DNA from: Anaeroplasma sp902783745
GTDB lineage: Bacteria > Bacillota_I > Bacilli_A > Acholeplasmatales > Anaeroplasmataceae
Direction: 5' to 3'
Length of the DNA: 64,000 bases
NCBI GenBank assembly: GCA_946617655.1
Contig: CAMOKL010000003.1
Coordinates: 1-64,000, forward strand
The notes beneath the pieces are model-generated. The model saw only the letters and a program-made list of their open reading frames with translations. It did no database searches and was not told the DNA's origin. Positions 17,829 through 25,742 of this stretch are shown in pieces. A program made the translations under genes and the position numbers. Each line of letters begins with the position of its first letter. The stretch's first letter is position 1.

Positions 17829-19352
17829 ATGAAAAAGAAATTAATTATATTTTTTGGTTTGTTTTTGATTTTTATGTTTACATTCTCTAGTAAGACATTT
17901 GCATATCAAACATCAGAAGTTAAAATGTCATATTATGGAGAAGAAATATTTAATGTCATAAGAGGTAATACAGTAGATGATTTTACTAATTCACAATTAC
18001 TAAATGATATTAAAAAATTAGAAAATAGCAAGATTATAGAATCAGGTAATATTATATTTTCTAAAAGATTAGGTATTACATATAATGGAACACCTAAGGC
18101 GGATTTATATTTATTTAATGGATTTTATTTTTCTGATTATAAGCTTATAAGAATTACATCAGAAGTAAATACTGATGGTAGATATGATGCAAATAATTCA
18201 TTTTATGATGTAGTAATAAGTGATGGTGATATTACGATATTAAAAAGTGATTTATTTGATTATTATTCTAAGTATTCATCATCTAATACATTTGAAAATA
18301 TCTATTTAACTGCTGAACCTAATGTATCTAATGATGAAAACTTTATTGGTACTATGACAAGCGCTCAAAAGGTATCTTATTTTTCTAAGATAGCATTTAC
18401 GATGTTAAATGTATCAATAAAAGAAAAAGACCAAGTTGATGTAGCAACAACAACTATAACTACAAGTGATATTATTAGTACAAGCGATATAACTACTACA
18501 AGTAATATCACAACAAGTAGTACAAGTGTAGTAGATGATATAAGCTTAAAGACAAATACTATTAAAGCAAAATATTATCAAAAATTAGAAGAATCTGAAA
18601 TTTTAGAACAACTATTAAATGATTCATCTAACGCAACCTTAGATATATCTAAATATAATGAATCTTATAATATAATTGGTAATTATGAATCTTTAATTAG
18701 AATTAATAACGGTGAATCTATAATAGAACATAGTTTTATTATTAATGTAGTAGATGATAAAGCTCCTGATATAATTTGTAGTCATATTAAAGTAGAAGAA
18801 CCATTTGAAAAAATAACACTTGATGAGATAAAATCTCATATTACAATTACTGATGAATATGATGGAGAAATAACTAATTATGTAATAGAGGATTTAGATA
18901 ATTATGGTTCTTTATATGATAATAAGGGCGATTATAGATTTTATATAAGTGTATTTGATAATTCAGGTAATACATCTTGTGCAACATTTTATATTTATGT
19001 TGGAAACCAAGTTATTAAGAATGTAATTTATATAGAGAATTCAACTATTATCATATGTAATCCTAAAGATATTACAGAAAATACTATTATTAATCTTTTA
19101 AGGGATTACAATATAATTCCAAATTCAGATGATGTTACATTAAAAGAAGAAGGAAATAATTATATTCTAGAAGTTAAAAAGGGAGAATATAAGGATACAT
19201 ATAACATTGTATTAAGTGAAGATAATGTAGTAGAAGAGGTTTCTTCAAAAGAAGTTAATATAGGACTTATAATTACTTTATCTATCGCATTTTTAGCAAT
19301 AGTTGGAATAATTATCATATTATCAATTAAAATTTATAAAAAGCGTCATTAA
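17829..19352 (+). CDS. Exported membrane-anchored protein with DUF5011-like Ig domain
   Basis: A 507-residue protein with an N-terminal signal peptide (LIIFFGLFLIFMFTF, cleavage probably near FAYQ). An N-terminal domain (about 30-195) of unknown type is followed by a Ser/Thr-rich linker with TTSDI/TTTSNI repeats (about 205-235). The DUF5011-like Ig domain has DDKAPDI and TITDEYDGEIT (about 310-400). One C-terminal membrane segment (VNIGLIITLSIAFLAIVGII) and a basic KKRH tail anchor it. There is no LPXTG motif, so anchoring is by the membrane helix. Surface adhesion is plausible; no function is recognised. Confidence 0.65.
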   Translation: MKKKLIIFFGLFLIFMFTFSSKTFAYQTSEVKMSYYGEEIFNVIRGNTVDDFTNSQLLNDIKKLENSKIIESGNIIFSKRLGITYNGTPKADLYLFNGFYFSDYKLIRITSEVNTDGRYDANNSFYDVVISDGDITILKSDLFDYYSKYSSSNTFENIYLTAEPNVSNDENFIGTMTSAQKVSYFSKIAFTMLNVSIKEKDQVDVATTTITTSDIISTSDITTTSNITTSSTSVVDDISLKTNTIKAKYYQKLEESEILEQLLNDSSNATLDISKYNESYNIIGNYESLIRINNGESIIEHSFIINVVDDKAPDIICSHIKVEEPFEKITLDEIKSHITITDEYDGEITNYVIEDLDNYGSLYDNKGDYRFYISVFDNSGNTSCATFYIYVGNQVIKNVIYIENSTIIICNPKDITENTIINLLRDYNIIPNSDDVTLKEEGNNYILEVKKGEYKDTYNIVLSEDNVVEEVSSKEVNIGLIITLSIAFLAIVGIIIILSIKIYKKRH

Positions 19353-19382
19353 AACACATTTTTTAATGTATAATTAATGACG
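19344..19382 (+). promoter_or_regulatory. Inverted repeat enclosing the mnmE -10 region
   Basis: CGTCATTAA (19344-19352) and TTAATGACG (19374-19382) are perfect inverted copies, with ACATT/AATGT nested inside. TATAAT (19369-19374) is a candidate -10 for mnmE. The left arm contains the stop codon of the previous gene; the right arm abuts the GAGGTGAT ribosome-binding site. Confidence 0.5.
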
Positions 19383-19394
19383 AGGTGATTTAGA

Positions 19395-20735
19395 ATGCTT
19401 GAAAATATATGCGCTATCGCAACTCCATATGGAGTTGGTGCTATATCAATTGTAAGAGCGTCAGGTCCTGATGCAATTACACTTGTTAATAATGTATTTA
19501 AGGGTAAGGATTTAACTAAGGTTAATGGATATACTATTAATTATGGATATATTATTAATCATGGTGAGATAGTAGATGAAGTATTATGTAATGTTTATAG
19601 GGCACCAAATTCATTTGATGGAGAAAACATGGTAGAAATTAATTGCCATGGCGGTATTCTTGTTACAAATAAGGTTTTAGAAACTTTACTTGAAAATGGA
19701 TTTAGACTTGCAGAAAATGGTGAATTTTCAAAGCGTGCATTCTTGAATGGAAAGATGGATTTAACAAGTGCGGAATCTATTATGGATATAATATCAGCAT
19801 CTAATGATATAGCGTTAAAATCAAGCTTATCTTCATTAAGATCATCAACTAGAAATTTAATTAAGCATTTTAGAGATAACATTTTAAATCTAATGGCTCA
19901 AATTGAGGTTAATATTGATTATCCTGAATATGAGGATTCAGTTGATGTAACACATCCATATATGAAGCCTATTGTTGATAATATGGTTAAAGAAATGGAA
20001 GAAATACTAGAAAATTCAAAGATTTCAACACTTGCGATACATGGTATTAAAACTGCAATAATAGGTAAACCTAATGTTGGTAAATCTAGTCTTTTAAATA
20101 TGTTATTAGAAGAAGATAAGGCAATTGTTTCTAATGTTGCAGGTACAACAAGAGATACTGTTGAAGGAGAATTACTAATTGGTAATATTACACTACATTT
20201 AATTGATACTGCAGGAATTAGAGAAAGTGATGATTTAGTAGAATCTATAGGTATAAAAAGAAGTGAAAAGGCAATTAATGAAGCAGATTTAATATTATTA
20301 GTATTAGATCAATCAAAGGTACTAGATGATATTGACCAAGAGCTTTTAGCTTTAACTAAAAATAAAAATAGAATTATTATCGCAAATAAAAGTGACTTAG
20401 AGCCTAAGTGGAGGGATGATCTTGCGATATCAATATCTGCCTTAAAGAATGAAGGTATGAATATATTGATTAATAAGATTAAAGAAGTTACAAATATTAA
20501 TTCTATAAAAACAATGGATAATAGATATTTAAATAATGTAAGACAAGTAGATTTGATGAAGAAAGCTTATAATTCACTACTTGATGCGAAACGTGGTATA
20601 GATAATTTAATAGATATTTCTTTAATTGAAATAGATATTAATAATTGCTTTGAAGCATTAGGTGAAATAACAGGAGAAAGCTATCCTGAAGAGCTTATTA
20701 CTGCCTTATTTACTAAATTCTGTTTAGGAAAGTAA
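19395..20735 (+). CDS. mnmE: tRNA uridine-5-carboxymethylaminomethyl modification GTPase MnmE
   Basis: A 446-residue GTPase that, with MnmG, installs the (carboxymethyl)aminomethyl group on wobble U34. The N-terminal folate-binding domain begins IAIATPYGVGAISIVRASGP-like (ICAIATPYG). The G domain has GKPNVGKS (224-231), G2 GTTRDT (250-255) and G3 DTAGI; G4 reads NKSD. The C-terminus ends FCLGK, the C(x)GK motif required for catalysis. GAGGTGAT lies just before the ATG. mnmG is not in the window. Confidence 0.95.
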   Translation: MLENICAIATPYGVGAISIVRASGPDAITLVNNVFKGKDLTKVNGYTINYGYIINHGEIVDEVLCNVYRAPNSFDGENMVEINCHGGILVTNKVLETLLENGFRLAENGEFSKRAFLNGKMDLTSAESIMDIISASNDIALKSSLSSLRSSTRNLIKHFRDNILNLMAQIEVNIDYPEYEDSVDVTHPYMKPIVDNMVKEMEEILENSKISTLAIHGIKTAIIGKPNVGKSSLLNMLLEEDKAIVSNVAGTTRDTVEGELLIGNITLHLIDTAGIRESDDLVESIGIKRSEKAINEADLILLVLDQSKVLDDIDQELLALTKNKNRIIIANKSDLEPKWRDDLAISISALKNEGMNILINKIKEVTNINSIKTMDNRYLNNVRQVDLMKKAYNSLLDAKRGIDNLIDISLIEIDINNCFEALGEITGESYPEELITALFTKFCLGK

Positions 20736-20771
20736 AAAAAGATTTAGGGACTCCCTAAATCTTCTTTTTTT
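20734..20771. terminator. Bidirectional terminator between mnmE and the S66 peptidase gene
   Basis: GATTTAGGG (20741-20749) pairs with CCCTAAATC (20753-20761). It is flanked by an A-run on the left and a T-run on the right, so it terminates both converging genes. The peptidase stop codon lies in the right arm. Confidence 0.9.
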
Positions 20772-21741
20772 CATCATATGTAATTTTTAACGTATTGTTT
20801 ATATAAGATACTTTCGCATGTCTTCCGTTTAACATAGGAATTGATGGAGATATATGACCTAAATCAATATTTATAAGCATAGGTATATTTAATTCGCCTA
20901 ATGAGTAAATATACGCATCATGTATTTTAACTCCAAATGATTCATCAAGTAGATTATTGCTTCTACCAATTAAGAAGCATTTAACATTCTTAAACCAATT
21001 AGCATTTTTTAATTGGAATAAAGCTCTTATAACTCCAACTGATGTTAAATCACATGCTTCCATATAGAATATAACACCATCATCTAAGCTTTTTATATAA
21101 TTAACTGTATTATCAAATCTAGTACCACATAATCCTACTAATACATCTAAGCAACCACCTAAAATATATCCTGATACATCATTTTTAAAATTATGATTAA
21201 TTATATTTGTTTTACAATTAAGATTATATTTTGGTAATGGATCTTTAGTATCTATTCCATATTCATATCTATTATATCCTATAAATTCTTTTTCATTATT
21301 AATCATTCTTAATGTATCATATAAATCATATTCTAATGGTAAGGTATAAAATGATGGGAAATTTGGTCCATATATTGATTCAATACCTGATATTGTTGTA
21401 AGTGTATATGTTAGGTTTGTGTTATCAGAAAATCCAATAAAAAGCTTAGGATTGTTTTTAAAATAATTAAAATCTAATCCTTCTAAAACTTCACACATAA
21501 CCTCTCCTCCACCAGAAGACATTATTATATCAGCCTTATTCCACATTTCCATTATTTCTTTTGCGCGTTCCTCTTTAGTATTAGATGATGCTAAACCTTT
21601 TGATAATTTAACATTTTTACCAAGGATAACATTATATCCTAATTCTTTAAAGTTTTTTATTGCAACTTCTAATCTTTCTTTATAAGGAGTTATTGTTGCC
21701 CCAAATGATGGCGCAACAACACCTATTGTCTTTTTGTTCAC
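20755..21741 (-). CDS. S66-family peptidase (LD-carboxypeptidase / MccF-like)
   Basis: A 328-residue serine peptidase. S66 enzymes cut LD-peptide bonds of muropeptides (LdcA) or microcin C-type nucleotide conjugates (MccF). The nucleophile lies in LFIGFSDNT; candidate Glu is in FYMEACDL and His in DLGHISP, which complete the Ser-Glu-His triad. SSGGGEV is the turn typical of the family. I prefer GTG at 21741 because GGTGAT lies 5 nt upstream and the product then begins like relatives (NKKTIGVVAPS). ATG 21759 is possible but has no ribosome-binding site. It is the only clear minus-strand gene in the window. Confidence 0.85.
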   Translation of the reverse strand: MNKKTIGVVAPSFGATITPYKERLEVAIKNFKELGYNVILGKNVKLSKGLASSNTKEERAKEIMEMWNKADIIMSSGGGEVMCEVLEGLDFNYFKNNPKLFIGFSDNTNLTYTLTTISGIESIYGPNFPSFYTLPLEYDLYDTLRMINNEKEFIGYNRYEYGIDTKDPLPKYNLNCKTNIINHNFKNDVSGYILGGCLDVLVGLCGTRFDNTVNYIKSLDDGVIFYMEACDLTSVGVIRALFQLKNANWFKNVKCFLIGRSNNLLDESFGVKIHDAYIYSLGELNIPMLINIDLGHISPSIPMLNGRHAKVSYINNTLKITYDEKKKI

Positions 21742-21853
21742 ATTAATCACCAAATTCATTATACAATATTTAAAAAAATCATAAAAATGTTTTTCTTTAA
21801 AATATAAAAAATAGTGTATAATAGGGATAGTATTTAATGAAAGGATTAGAGAT

Positions 21854-22390
21854 ATGGGCTTTTTTAGAGATTTATTAAAAGTTATGTTTCCAATTAAAAA
21901 AAGAGAAAAAGAAGCAAAGGATGTTATAGGACATTACAATTCTAAGCCTTATCATAATTTTAGATATGCCTTAATATACGCAAATGAGGTACCAATTCTT
22001 GCGGGTGAGGATTTACCTATTGAGATTTTCGCAAGAGTATATAATGGTACTACATTTGTAAATGTATTAGTTAATGAAGAAGATTCTTCATTTGATTGTA
22101 GTAATTATACATATGAAGCATTAGAGGCAAGAATTTTAGATGCAGGACTTGAAAAAACAGAAAGAAATATTGTTTTAATTTTATTCCAGCATAGAAACGA
22201 ATTTACAATTAAGGAATGTAAGAGATTTGCAAAATCAACAGATAAATCATTCCATCAGGCTTTAGTATATAATCCAGTTGAAGTACAAATGGATTATTAT
22301 ATGCCAGTACCAGTATATAAGAGCTTATATAAGCATATGTGTGAGCTTTTATATTTTGATTTAGCATTTATTGATGAAGATAAAAGATAG
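21854..22390 (+). CDS. Hypothetical protein, 178 aa
   Basis: I do not recognise this soluble 178-residue protein. It has a basic N-terminus (FRDLLKVMFPIKKREKEAKD) and a mixed alpha/beta body with ILILFQHRN-like hydrophobic strands (NIVLILFQHRNEF). No cysteine pairs or nucleotide motifs are seen. AAGGA lies about 9 nt before the ATG. TATAAT at 21817-21822 is a candidate -10 without a strong -35. It forms a pair with the next gene (8-nt gap). Confidence 0.6.
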   Translation: MGFFRDLLKVMFPIKKREKEAKDVIGHYNSKPYHNFRYALIYANEVPILAGEDLPIEIFARVYNGTTFVNVLVNEEDSSFDCSNYTYEALEARILDAGLEKTERNIVLILFQHRNEFTIKECKRFAKSTDKSFHQALVYNPVEVQMDYYMPVPVYKSLYKHMCELLYFDLAFIDEDKR

Positions 22391-22398
22391 GTGATATT

Positions 22399-23043
22399 TT
22401 GTTTAGAAATATTAAAGCGAGATATTTATTTATTATTGCAGGTGTATTATTTTTAATAGGAATTGGTTTAATATTTTTAATTCCATTACTTAAAATAAAA
22501 GACACAACACCAATAGTTGTTGCGTTAGTTATTGTATTTTTAGTATCTACATTTTTAGTACAATCTGCAACATATAAAGCATTCTCTAAAAAAAGAAAAA
22601 TTAATTACTTAACTAAAAAATATGTTGGTAATGATGATATTGATGAATTGTTAATTAAGAATGGATTTAAAAAGGATAAGGAATCTTTTGGATATTCTTA
22701 TTATAACAAGGATAAGATTAAAGCATATAAGATATCTATTATTACTGATTCTAAGGCATTCTTCAAACCAGATTCAAATGAGGATAAGAATAAAAAGCCA
22801 GTAGTTGATTTTTCTAACTGTAAAAAGCTTGCAGGTATAGATATATTTTTAGATGTTACTGATGAGGTTTTAGATAAAGCCCCTGATTTTACAATTAACA
22901 CTAAGACATTTTCATATTTAGCATTAGTATTTAAAGATAATAAATTTAATTTGTTAAATTATATGGAAACAGAAGATTTAGAAATAAGAGAAATGATGTC
23001 TTATTTATTTAGTGTATTACAATTTGAAGAAGTTAAAGAATAA
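22399..23043 (+). CDS. Small membrane protein with two N-terminal membrane helices
   Basis: A 214-residue protein beginning at TTG 22399 behind AGGTGAT (22389-22395). Two hydrophobic helices span about 10-31 (FIIAGVLFLIGIGLIFLIPLL) and 38-58; the remaining 150 residues are soluble and probably cytoplasmic. No known domain is recognised. It is likely co-transcribed with the gene at 21854 and ends in a terminator. Confidence 0.6.
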   Translation: MFRNIKARYLFIIAGVLFLIGIGLIFLIPLLKIKDTTPIVVALVIVFLVSTFLVQSATYKAFSKKRKINYLTKKYVGNDDIDELLIKNGFKKDKESFGYSYYNKDKIKAYKISIITDSKAFFKPDSNEDKNKKPVVDFSNCKKLAGIDIFLDVTDEVLDKAPDFTINTKTFSYLALVFKDNKFNLLNYMETEDLEIREMMSYLFSVLQFEEVKE

Positions 23044-23067
23044 ATGGTCATATGACCATTTTCTTTT
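23043..23067 (+). terminator. Palindromic terminator
   Basis: A perfect 18-bp palindrome (AATGGTCA/TGACCATT with central TA) spans 23043-23060 and is followed by TTCTTTT. It overlaps the previous stop codon. Confidence 0.65.
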
Positions 23068-23146
23068 GTAAAAAAGTTAATTTTTCCTATTTAATTTTTT
23101 TTGATTTGATATATAATATTATTACTTTTTAGATTGAGGTAATATT

Positions 23147-23551
23147 ATGTGGGTTAAAATGAAGCCAGAATATGGTGCACAAATTAGAGTTTCAAGAGGT
23201 CTTTATTATCATCATGGAATATACGCAAATGATAATGAAGTTTATCAATTTGCATCTCCAGTAGGAAGTGAGGTTAGCCAAGAGACTGCAGAAGTTATGG
23301 TAACAACATTAGATAAGTTTTTAGCTGGTGGAGAGCTTGAGGTAAGATGCTATACTGATGAAGAACTTAAGGAAAAAAGAAAACCTGATGAAATTATAGA
23401 ATATGCGAAAGCTCACCTTGGTGAAAAGGGATATGATATTATTTCTAATAATTGTGAGCATTTTTCTAATAGATGTGCATTTGGTAAATCTGAATCTAAT
23501 CAGGTAGAGGATGTTTTTAAAATGCTTAAGGGGATGTTTGGGGTTGAATAA
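23147..23551 (+). CDS. LRAT-domain protein (NlpC/P60-like fold)
   Basis: A 134-residue protein matching the LRAT acyltransferase/thiol-hydrolase fold. His 23 lies in LYYHHGIYA and the nucleophile candidate Cys 103 in NNCEHFSNRC, the permuted NlpC/P60 arrangement. LRAT proteins transfer or hydrolyse acyl groups; bacterial members are poorly characterised. No signal peptide is present. GAGGTAA precedes the ATG, and TATAAT at 23112-23117 is a possible -10. The ROK kinase gene begins 1 nt after its stop. Confidence 0.75.
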   Translation: MWVKMKPEYGAQIRVSRGLYYHHGIYANDNEVYQFASPVGSEVSQETAEVMVTTLDKFLAGGELEVRCYTDEELKEKRKPDEIIEYAKAHLGEKGYDIISNNCEHFSNRCAFGKSESNQVEDVFKMLKGMFGVE

Positions 23552-23552
23552 A

Positions 23553-24419
23553 ATGAGAATTGGTGTTGATGTAGGTGGAACTACAGTTAAAATAGGTATC
23601 GTATGCGATCATAAAATAATTGATTATTATTCTATAAAAACTAATAAGGATACATTATTTGATGATATATATAATTCTATTAATGAATATGTTAATAAAA
23701 ATAATATTTTGATAGATGGTATAGGATTTGGCCTTCCTGGAAGTGTATCTAATAACTATATTAAGGCATTACCTAATGTAGGATTATATGATATTGATTT
23801 AAATAAAATACATAATAAATACTTTAGTGATATTAAATTATATTCTACTAATGATGCAAATTGTGCAGCATTAGGAGAACATATTAATAATCCAAAATAT
23901 CATTCATCATACCTATTAACATTAGGTACTGGTGTTGGTGGTGGATATGTATATAATGATAAGCTTGTCTTAGGAGCTACAAATAATTGTGGTGAGGTTG
24001 GACATATGTTTATTGGCAGTGATTTTAATTTTAAATGTACATGTGGACTTACTAACTGCTTAGAAACTATTGCATCAGCGACAGGTATTACTAGATTATA
24101 TAAATTATATTCAAAAAATGATATAGCAATTTCTGCAAAAGAAGTATTTGATAAGGCAAGACTAAATGATTCTATTGCGATAAAGGTAATAGATATTGTA
24201 TCTAAGGCATTAGCGCATGCTTTAGCAAATATTGCAGTAACATGTGATGTTGATATATTTTATCTTGCTGGCGGTGTTAGTATGGCAGGAGATATATTAT
24301 TAAATAACGTAAGAAAATATTATAAGGAATTTGCACATTATGGTGTAGTTAATACACCTATTGAAATATCAAGCTTAAAGGAAAAGGCTGGTATGCTTGG
24401 ATGTGCATATTTATGGTGA
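23553..24419 (+). CDS. ROK-family sugar kinase (glucokinase-like)
   Basis: A 288-residue ATP-dependent kinase. The phosphate-binding start IGVDVGGTTVKIGIV and the second loop LLTLGTGVGGGYV are present. The ROK zinc motif CTCGLTNCLE follows GHMFIGS, and VDIFYLAGGVS is the adenosine motif. Such enzymes phosphorylate glucose or N-acetyl amino sugars; the substrate is not clear. I start at ATG 23553 behind GGGG (23540-23543). The gene ends TGG TGA, direct evidence for the standard code. Confidence 0.85.
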   Translation: MRIGVDVGGTTVKIGIVCDHKIIDYYSIKTNKDTLFDDIYNSINEYVNKNNILIDGIGFGLPGSVSNNYIKALPNVGLYDIDLNKIHNKYFSDIKLYSTNDANCAALGEHINNPKYHSSYLLTLGTGVGGGYVYNDKLVLGATNNCGEVGHMFIGSDFNFKCTCGLTNCLETIASATGITRLYKLYSKNDIAISAKEVFDKARLNDSIAIKVIDIVSKALAHALANIAVTCDVDIFYLAGGVSMAGDILLNNVRKYYKEFAHYGVVNTPIEISSLKEKAGMLGCAYLW

Positions 24420-24423
24420 TTTT

Positions 24424-25122
24424 ATGAAAATAGAAGCTAGAGCTGTAAAAATTTATAAACCAGAAATTTTATTATGCCCTAAATGTGGTAACCAATTAAA
24501 ATATAACTACACAGTATCTAATAAGGTAGTACAATTTACATCAGGTAAAGCATTTAGAATTAAAAACATGGGATATTCTTGCAAGGAATGTAATGATTCT
24601 AATGTTTATTTTTCTCAGGCAGCAACAAAGCTATGCTTTAAGGGATATACATATTCTGCAAAAACAGTTTGTATGATTGATTATTATAAATCTCAAGGAT
24701 TTGGAAGAGATGCTATTTGTGATATCCTAACACAAAAGGGTATATTTATATCAGATAGAAATATTGATGTTTTATATAAGAAGGTTAGATCATATATAGA
24801 TGCAGATTATGATACATTAATAAATGAATATTATAAAAGAAGTATAGAAGAATTTAATTCTATTCGTATTTCTATTGATCTTATAACAATTAAAGAAAAA
24901 TGCTATATCATTTTTTATGATTATTATAAGGGCGATATTTTAGCTTTATGGGTATCTAATGGTCTTGATGATAATAATTTACTAGAATTATTAAGAAAAT
25001 ATTTAAGTAATGAAAAAATAGAACTTGTTATAACAGTTAGAAGCTATGTTTCTAAATTTGTACCTATTTTAAAAGAAATTACACCAAAAAATACTAAGTT
25101 TATTTCATACCCTAAGTTTTAG
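24424..25122 (+). CDS. Transposase-like zinc-ribbon protein, probably inactive or domesticated
   Basis: A 232-residue protein with an N-terminal zinc ribbon (CPKCGNQL near residues 17-24; CKECND near 56-61). A helix-turn-helix-like stretch (GFGRDAICDILTQKGIFISDRN) follows, then a beta-rich domain resembling the start of a DDE fold (IRISIDLITIKEKCYIIFYDY). Where DDE transposases have a second Asp (usually VxxDG), this has LVITVRSYVSKF. The protein stops where a catalytic C-terminus would continue. No terminal inverted repeats were found. GGTGATTTT sets ATG 24424. It is either a truncated transposase or a domesticated DNA-binding derivative. Confidence 0.5.
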   Translation: MKIEARAVKIYKPEILLCPKCGNQLKYNYTVSNKVVQFTSGKAFRIKNMGYSCKECNDSNVYFSQAATKLCFKGYTYSAKTVCMIDYYKSQGFGRDAICDILTQKGIFISDRNIDVLYKKVRSYIDADYDTLINEYYKRSIEEFNSIRISIDLITIKEKCYIIFYDYYKGDILALWVSNGLDDNNLLELLRKYLSNEKIELVITVRSYVSKFVPILKEITPKNTKFISYPKF

Positions 25123-25166
25123 TGCTGCATAATTGTTTAAAAAAGTACAAATATATCGAATTTTAT

Positions 25167-25195
25167 TTGACATCAAAAAACTCAAGTGCTAAAAT
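25167..25195 (+). promoter_or_regulatory. Promoter of the Lrp/AsnC gene
   Basis: TTGACA (25167-25172) and TAAAAT (25190-25195) with a 17-nt spacer; AGGAG precedes the ATG at 25230. Confidence 0.75.
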
Positions 25196-25229
25196 TATTA
25201 TACGAGCATAAATTGATAAGGAGTTTAGT

Positions 25230-25706
25230 ATGGGAAATTCAAATATAAAATTAGATGATTATGATAAGAAGATTTTAAAATATTTACAAGAGGATTCTTC
25301 AATTTCAAATATTGATTTATCTAAGAAGATTGGTCTTGCTCCATCTTCATGCTTACTAAGAGTTAAGAATTTAAAGGAATCTAAGATTTTAAAGCAATTC
25401 ACAGCTGTAATAGATGAGAAAATGCTTGGATATGAAGTTACATGTTTCTGTAAAATATCTTTATCACCTTTAAACCGTGAATCTTCAACTAAATTCATTG
25501 ATGAAGCTAGATTATTACCTGAGGTAATAGAATGCTATACAATTACAGGTGAAGCTGCATTCTTATTAAAGATTGTCGCAAAAAGCTTCCAATACTATCG
25601 TGATTTCATTTTCGATAGATTACTTGCAATTCCAAATGTTTCAAATATTGAAACATCAATGGTTGTATCAACAGAAAAGAAAACAAGTGTATTACCACTT
25701 GAATAA
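25230..25706 (+). CDS. Lrp/AsnC-family transcriptional regulator
   Basis: A 158-residue regulator. The N-terminal winged helix-turn-helix (DYDKKILKYLQEDSSISN, DLSKKIGLAPSSCLLRVKNL) is followed by an AsnC/RAM ligand-binding domain (VIECYTITGEAAFLLKIVAK). The family senses amino acids and controls their uptake and metabolism. The next two genes encode peptidases, so control of peptide or amino-acid use is a reasonable inference. The gene has its own TTGACA-17-TAAAAT promoter. Confidence 0.9.
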   Translation: MGNSNIKLDDYDKKILKYLQEDSSISNIDLSKKIGLAPSSCLLRVKNLKESKILKQFTAVIDEKMLGYEVTCFCKISLSPLNRESSTKFIDEARLLPEVIECYTITGEAAFLLKIVAKSFQYYRDFIFDRLLAIPNVSNIETSMVVSTEKKTSVLPLE

Positions 25707-25716
25707 TACAAGGGGA

Positions 25717-25742
25717 GAAAAGGGAGCGAATGCTTCCTTTTC
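25717..25742 (+). promoter_or_regulatory. Hairpin over the start of the M24B peptidase gene
   Basis: GAAAAGGGAGC pairs with GCTTCCTTTTC (11 pairs, one G-T) around a GAAT loop. It overlaps the AGGGAG ribosome-binding site and the ATG at 25730. It could act as a weak terminator for the Lrp gene or as a block on translation initiation. Confidence 0.45.

Noticed and set aside
23553..24419. Mycoplasma code with TGA read as Trp
   Set aside because: Trp codons are TGG throughout, and this gene ends TGG TGA; TGA also ends the DUF523 gene at 37133.
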